Source of the DNA: an uncultured Collinsella sp.
GTDB lineage: Bacteria; Actinomycetota; Coriobacteriia; Coriobacteriales; Coriobacteriaceae
Length of the DNA stretch: 11,318 bases
Assembly: GCA_902494195.1 (NCBI GenBank)
Contig: CABUSH010000041.1
Coordinates: 1 to 11,318, forward strand
Direction of reading: 5' to 3'
The stretch's first letter is position 1, and the number at the start of each line of letters is the position of its first letter. This document shows positions 6,756-11,318 of the stretch, piece by piece. The translations under genes and the position numbers were made by a program. The notes under the pieces were generated by a model. The model was not told the origin of the DNA, ran no database searches, and was given only the letters and a program-made list of their open reading frames with translations.

Positions 6756-9023
6756 ATGCCCCGTATCAATCTCGCAGAACTCGCCGAGCAGTCTTTTGGC
6801 ATCTCGCTCGAGCAGCTCGATGACCGTCGCATTTACAAACTGCTCGTTAAGCTCGTGCAGGAGCGCTCAGCCGCCTGCCCGCTCAACAATGGCAAAAAAA
6901 AGCTCTATTACATCTCCGCCGAATTCTTGATCGGCAAGCTGCTCATCAACAACATGATCGACCTCGGTATCTATGACGAGGTTAAGGGCCAGCTCACCGC
7001 CGCGGGCCACGACCTCAATAAGATTGAGGAGTTTGAGGTCGAGCCGTCGCTCGGCAACGGCGGCTTGGGCCGCCTGGCCGCGTGCTTCCTGGATTCCATC
7101 GCCACGCTGGGCCTGACCGGCGACGGCGTGGGCCTCAACTACCACTACGGCCTGTTCCGTCAGCGCTTTGTCGACAATCAGCAGAAGGCCGTCCCCGACG
7201 AGTGGCTCGGCGAGCAGGATATCCTGATCGATGACGACCGCTCCTACACTGTTGAGTTCGGCGATTTTGCCGTTACCTCCAAGCTCGTCAACATCGACGT
7301 GCCTGGCTACGGCCAGCCCACCAAGAACCGCCTGCGCCTGTTCGACCTGGCGAGCGTCGACGACGGCCTGGTCCCCGGCAGCTCCATCGACTTCGACAAG
7401 ACCGAGATCGCCAAGAACCTCACCTTGTTCCTCTACCCCGACGATTCCGACGAGCAGGGCCGCTTGCTTCGCATCTACCAGGAATACTTCATGGTGAGCA
7501 ACGCCGCCCAGCTCCTGATCGACGAGGCCATCGAGCGCGGCAGCAACCTACACGATCTGGCCGACTACGCCGTGGTCCAGATTAACGACACGCACCCCAC
7601 CATGGTCATCCCCGAGCTCATTCGCTTGCTCACCACCGAGCACGACATCGAGTTTGACGAGGCCGTGACCATCGTACGCTCCATGGTCGCCTACACTAAC
7701 CACACGATTCTTGCCGAGGCGCTCGAGAAGTGGCCGCTCACCAGCCTGCAAAAGGTCTCCCCTGCCATCGCCGACATTATCGTCAAGCTCGATGAGATCG
7801 CAAAGGCCGAGCACGACGACCCGCGCGTTGCCATCATCGACGAATACGACACCGTCCACATGGCCCACATGGACATCCACTTTGGCTTCTCCATCAACGG
7901 CGTCGCTGCACTCCACACCAAAATCCTGGAGGACACCGAGCTTCATCCGTTCTACGAAATCTACCCCGAGAAGTTCTCCAACAAGACCAACGGCATCACC
8001 TTCCGCCGCTGGATCCAGGGAGCCAATCCCGCGCTCGCCAGCCTGCTCGACGATGTGATCGGTACCGATTGGCGCAGCACCGGCGACTTGAGCAAGCTCG
8101 CCGACTTCGCCGACGATAAGAGTATTCTTGAGCGCCTGGCCGCCACCAAGACCGAGGCAAAGACCATCATGCGCCAGTTCATGGCGCTCGAGCAGGGTGT
8201 GACGATCCCCTCCAACGCCATCATCGATGTTCAGGTCAAGCGTATCCACGAGTACAAGCGCCAGCAGATGCTCGCGCTCTACATCATCTGGAAGTACCTC
8301 GACATCAAGAACGGTAACAGACCTAAGCACCCCGTCACCATCATCTTTGGCGGCAAGGCAGCGCCTGCCTACACTATCGCCCAGGACATCATCCATCTGA
8401 TCCTGACGCTTTCCCAGTGGATTGCCAACGACCCCGACGTGGCTCCCTACCTGCAGGTCGTCATGATCGAGAACTACAACGTCACCGCCGCCGAGCGCGT
8501 GATTCCCGCCGCCGACATCTCCGAACAGATCAGCCTGGCCTCCAAGGAGGCGAGCGGCACTTCTAACATGAAGTTCATGCTCAACGGCGCTTTGACCCTG
8601 TGCACACTCGACGGCGCCAACGTGGAGATTGCCGAGCTCGTGGGCGACGAGAACATCTATACCTTTGGCGCCTCGTCCAAACAGGTCGAGCAGCTCTACG
8701 CCGACGGCACCTACAACGCCGGTGCGCTCTACCGCAAGCCCGGCATTAAACTGCTGGTGGACTTCATCACTAACCCGGCCTTTATGGCGACCGGCAACGC
8801 CGAGCGCCTGCAGCGCCTGCACGACGACATTAAGGGCAAGGACTGGTTTATGGCCCTGCTCGACATTGAGGAGTACATCCAGACCAAGGAGCGCGTGCTA
8901 GCCGACTACGAGGACCAGGACGCTTGGATGCGCAAGGCACTGATTAACATCGCCAACGCCGGCACCTTCTCGTCTGACCGCACGATCTCCCAGTACAACG
9001 ACGAGATCTGGCACCTGAGCTAA
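6756..9023 (+). CDS. glgP: Alpha-glucan (glycogen/maltodextrin) phosphorylase
   Basis: PLP-dependent GT35 enzyme that releases glucose-1-phosphate from the non-reducing ends of alpha-1,4-glucans with phosphate, in the cytoplasm. The product is 755 residues. This is shorter than E. coli GlgP (about 815) but like the compact MalP/GlgP forms I recall from Gram-positive bacteria, so malP is an equally fair name. The start is fixed by a strong AGGAGG four bases before the ATG at 6756; the open frame upstream to 6309 overlaps malQ out of frame and is not coding. Motifs: KKLYYISAEFLIG, EPSLGNGGLGRLAACFLDS, GLNYHYGLFRQ, the QINDTHPT region, KTNGITFRRW, IHEYKRQQ, and the PLP site EASGTSNMKFMLNGA with Lys606 as Schiff-base lysine. 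It ends at its own terminator. With MalQ it would convert maltodextrins to glucose-1-phosphate and glucose. Confidence 0.97.
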   Translation: MPRINLAELAEQSFGISLEQLDDRRIYKLLVKLVQERSAACPLNNGKKKLYYISAEFLIGKLLINNMIDLGIYDEVKGQLTAAGHDLNKIEEFEVEPSLGNGGLGRLAACFLDSIATLGLTGDGVGLNYHYGLFRQRFVDNQQKAVPDEWLGEQDILIDDDRSYTVEFGDFAVTSKLVNIDVPGYGQPTKNRLRLFDLASVDDGLVPGSSIDFDKTEIAKNLTLFLYPDDSDEQGRLLRIYQEYFMVSNAAQLLIDEAIERGSNLHDLADYAVVQINDTHPTMVIPELIRLLTTEHDIEFDEAVTIVRSMVAYTNHTILAEALEKWPLTSLQKVSPAIADIIVKLDEIAKAEHDDPRVAIIDEYDTVHMAHMDIHFGFSINGVAALHTKILEDTELHPFYEIYPEKFSNKTNGITFRRWIQGANPALASLLDDVIGTDWRSTGDLSKLADFADDKSILERLAATKTEAKTIMRQFMALEQGVTIPSNAIIDVQVKRIHEYKRQQMLALYIIWKYLDIKNGNRPKHPVTIIFGGKAAPAYTIAQDIIHLILTLSQWIANDPDVAPYLQVVMIENYNVTAAERVIPAADISEQISLASKEASGTSNMKFMLNGALTLCTLDGANVEIAELVGDENIYTFGASSKQVEQLYADGTYNAGALYRKPGIKLLVDFITNPAFMATGNAERLQRLHDDIKGKDWFMALLDIEEYIQTKERVLADYEDQDAWMRKALINIANAGTFSSDRTISQYNDEIWHLS

Positions 9024-9051
9024 TTCGCTTCCCTTACCCATCCTCTTGAAA

Positions 9052-9082
9052 ACGGAGTCACGGCAACGCGGCTCCGTTTTTT
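9052..9082 (+). terminator. Intrinsic terminator of glgP
   Basis: An 11-position stem, ACGGAGTCACG with CGCGGCTCCGT (one A-C mismatch and one T-G wobble), closes on a GCAA loop and runs into TTTTTT. It lies 28 bases past the glgP stop and marks the left edge of the non-coding array region. Confidence 0.9.
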
Positions 9083-9120
9083 GTGTCCCTGTGTTGCCCG
9101 TGGCCTGCCTCGACCAAACA

Positions 9121-9177
9121 ATCTCGGTCTGTAACATCTAGCCGGCAAAAGTGAGTCTACCTGTTACAAATCTAGAT
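9121..9177. repeat. Array unit 1 hairpin (A-type arms)
   Basis: Arms 9121-9136 and 9162-9177 form 13 Watson-Crick pairs and one G-T wobble out of 16, ending outward in ATCT/AGAT and inward in TGTAACA/TGTTACA. The 25-base interior has no clear further stem. Confidence 0.75.
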
Positions 9178-9200
9178 AAACGAAATTGCCCCGATGAACT

Positions 9201-9257
9201 GTCTCAATCTGTAACAGATAACCGCCGGAATCGGGTCTACCTGTTACAGAATGAGAC
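9201..9257. repeat. Array unit 2 hairpin (B-type arms)
   Basis: Arms 9201-9216 and 9242-9257 pair at 15 of 16 positions and extend two more pairs outward (CT/AG). The outer end is GTCTCA/TGAGAC. A short inner CCG/CGG pairing is possible. Confidence 0.8.
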
Positions 9258-9280
9258 AGACGGGCAAAGCGGCTAAAGCA

Positions 9281-9337
9281 ATCTCGAACTGTAACAGGTA
9301 ACTGCCGAAATCAGTCCTTCGTGTTACAGGTCGAGAT
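9281..9337. repeat. Array unit 3 hairpin (A-type arms)
   Basis: Arms 9281-9296 and 9322-9337 pair at 15 of 16 positions. The outer end is ATCTCG/CGAGAT. The interior holds a small ACTG/CAGT stem at the same place as the inner pairing of unit 2. Confidence 0.8.
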
Positions 9338-9360
9338 GAAAGGACAGGCAACTCGACGCT

Positions 9361-9417
9361 GTCTCAACCTGTAACATCCAGACCCAATTTGGCCCTCCTC
9401 CTGTTACAGATCAAGAC
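9361..9417. repeat. Array unit 4 hairpin (B-type arms)
   Basis: Arms 9361-9376 and 9402-9417 pair at 13 of 16 positions; mismatches lie in the middle of the arm, while the inner box and the outer GTCT/AGAC end are intact. The interior differs most from the other units. Confidence 0.75.
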
Positions 9418-9448
9418 AAACTGACAGATAGACAACCCGGCACAAAGA

Positions 9449-9487
9449 AAGGCTCCCCTCTCGCCCAGTGGACGGGAGGGGAGCCTT
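9449..9487 (-). terminator. Intrinsic terminator of the ABC transporter operon
   Basis: A 12-bp stem, AAGGCTCCCCTC (9449-9460) with GAGGGGAGCCTT (9476-9487), has a 15-base loop. Read on the minus strand it is followed by TCTTTG and lies about 70 bases past the ATPase stop. It forms the right border of the 80-bp array. Confidence 0.8.
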
Positions 9488-9555
9488 ATATGTGACCGCG
9501 GCAAAAGGATGGCAATACCGCAGTCGCCCAAAGGGAGGGCCTGGATGCACCGGGC

Positions 9556-10755
<1,200 letters not shown>

Positions 10756-10773
10756 GTCTCTACCTTTCGATAT

Positions 10774-10798
10774 GCGGCGCCACGCTGAGGGGCGCCGC
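10774..10798 (-). other. GC hairpin between permease and ATPase genes
   Basis: GCGGCGCC (10774-10781) and GGCGCCGC (10791-10798) form a perfect 8-bp stem with a 9-base loop, between the permease stop and the ATPase ribosome site. No T-run follows, so it is not a standard terminator. A likely role is mRNA 3'-end protection or differential expression within the operon (inference). Confidence 0.6.
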
Positions 10799-10823
10799 AG
10801 AAACTTGCAAAACAGTTACGGCA

Positions 10824-11318
10824 TCAGCCCTTGACGGCACCTGCCACCACGCCGTCGATGATGTACTTCTGGCAGAGGATGTACATGATGACGATGGGGA
10901 TAACGACCATCATGATGCAGGCCATCATGGGGCCGAGCTCGACGTGGCCGTAGCCACCGCGGAAGTACTGGATCAAAATAGGAATGGTCTTGTACTTGGT
11001 GGAGTCGAGCGTAAGGTAGGGCAGCAGGTAGTCGTTCCAGACCCACATGGTCTCGAGAATGCCGACCGAAAGATAGGTGGGCTTCATGATGGGGAGGACA
11101 ATCTTAAAGAACACCTGGACCGGGTTGCAGCCGTCGATCATGGCCGCCTCCTCGATCTCGAGCGGGATGTTCTTTACAAAGCCGGCGAACATAAAGACCG
11201 CCAGGCCCGCGCCAAAGCCAAGATAGATAAAGCAGATGTTGAACGGCGTGTTGAAGCCGATGCGGTCCGCCAAATTGGACAGCGTGAACATGAGCATCTG
11301 GAAGGGCACGACCATCGA
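10824..11318 (-). CDS. Sugar ABC transporter inner-membrane permease, MalG/MsmG type, 5' part outside window
   Basis: C-terminal 165 residues of a binding-protein-dependent sugar permease. The frame is open to the window edge at 11318. The in-frame ATG at 11315 is unlikely to be the start, because proteins of this family have roughly 270-300 residues. The diagnostic EAA loop is intact: EAA, three residues, G, nine residues, then IVLP, in the order the family requires, so it should dock on the ATPase encoded next. Membrane segments are visible at the FNICFIYLGFGAGLAVFMF stretch and near the end (MMACIMMVVIPIVIMYILC). The C-terminus GVVAGAVKG is typical of MalG/MsmG-like proteins. The MalF-type partner and the solute-binding protein would be expected beyond 11318. 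Confidence 0.95.
   Translation of the reverse strand, partial: SMVVPFQMLMFTLSNLADRIGFNTPFNICFIYLGFGAGLAVFMFAGFVKNIPLEIEEAAMIDGCNPVQVFFKIVLPIMKPTYLSVGILETMWVWNDYLLPYLTLDSTKYKTIPILIQYFRGGYGHVELGPMMACIMMVVIPIVIMYILCQKYIIDGVVAGAVKG

Larger units (their letters stand above)
9111..9430. repeat. Tandem array of four exact 80-bp units, each with a long dyad (unrecognised element)
   Basis: The units 9111-9190, 9191-9270, 9271-9350 and 9351-9430 align without a single gap. CTGTAACA begins at 9129, 9209, 9289 and 9369, and TGTTACA at 9162, 9242, 9322 and 9402, so both boxes recur at exactly 80 bp. The boxes are alternately inverted and spaced 32 then 48 bp start to start. Unit-to-unit identity is about 60% by hand count (49 of 80 for units 1/2 and 1/3), concentrated in the dyad arms; interiors and linkers differ. 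No fifth unit is seen on either side. The array has no plausible coding frame and occupies most of the 532-bp gap between the terminators of two convergent genes. It could be a protein-binding array, a multi-hairpin RNA, or a tandemly amplified palindromic repeat. I do not recognise it. Confidence 0.85.

Noticed and set aside
7548..8822. 424-codon open frame antisense to glgP, and a similar one on the plus strand over the ABC ATPase gene (9592-10788)
   Set aside because: Both oppose genes with intact catalytic motifs and encode Val/Gly/Leu/His-rich products without domains or ribosome sites.
9131..9408. BirA-type or parS-type binding sites at the TGTAACA boxes
   Set aside because: BirA half-sites are closer together (about 14-16 bp) and have a different core. 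parS is a single 16-bp palindrome with a CG centre. Neither fits the 25-base gap and 80-bp repeat.
9111..9430. CRISPR array
   Set aside because: Regular spacing suggested it, but the repeated parts are only about 60% alike and each is a long dyad rather than a near-identical direct repeat with unique spacers. No cas gene is in the window.
10824..11315. Complete small membrane protein starting at 11315
   Set aside because: The sequence matches the C-terminal half of a MalG-type permease with the EAA loop. The frame continues open to the window edge, so the gene is cut by the window, not small.

Overview
The window looks like a chromosomal segment from a GC-rich, gut-type Actinomycetota of the Coriobacteriia, most like Collinsella. 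That placement is an inference from the strong G/C third-position codon use, the flavour of the MurB, GalE and MalQ proteins, and an MsmX-type sugar ABC ATPase with a lysine-rich insert. No rRNA, tRNA or other marker fixes the species. There is no transposase, integrase, phage gene or CRISPR array.

Layout. On the left, a LacI/GalR-family repressor (minus strand, 3' end cut by the window edge) is divergent from murB (plus). murB converges on a secreted PcsB-like peptidoglycan hydrolase (minus). The gap between them holds a terminator hairpin and a 131-bp nested inverted repeat. Divergent from the hydrolase is galE (UDP-glucose 4-epimerase, plus, strong terminator). Then come malQ (4-alpha-glucanotransferase) and glgP/malP (alpha-glucan phosphorylase), both plus, the second ending at its own terminator. 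On the right, transcribed toward them on the minus strand, is the end of a sugar ABC transporter operon: the 3' part of a MalG-type permease and then the MsmX/MalK-type ATPase.

How the genes fit together. The right half forms a maltodextrin/glycogen module. The ABC transporter would import oligosaccharides and the ATPase would energise it. MalQ would rearrange short maltodextrins into longer chains and release glucose. The phosphorylase would release glucose-1-phosphate. GalE links UDP-glucose and UDP-galactose. murB and the hydrolase are cell-wall genes, one for precursor synthesis and one for remodelling. The malQ promoter carries a perfect dyad over its -35/spacer region, so it is probably repressor-controlled.

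The most unusual part is the 532-bp non-coding gap between glgP and the ATPase gene (9024-9555). Between two outward-bounding terminators lie four tandem units of exactly 80 bp. Each has an imperfect 16-bp inverted repeat closed by invariant CTGTAACA and TGTTACA boxes. Unit interiors have diverged, but the register has not shifted by one base, and the outer arms alternate between two versions with paired changes on both sides. I do not recognise this element. A second unexplained structure is the 131-bp palindrome at 2227-2357.
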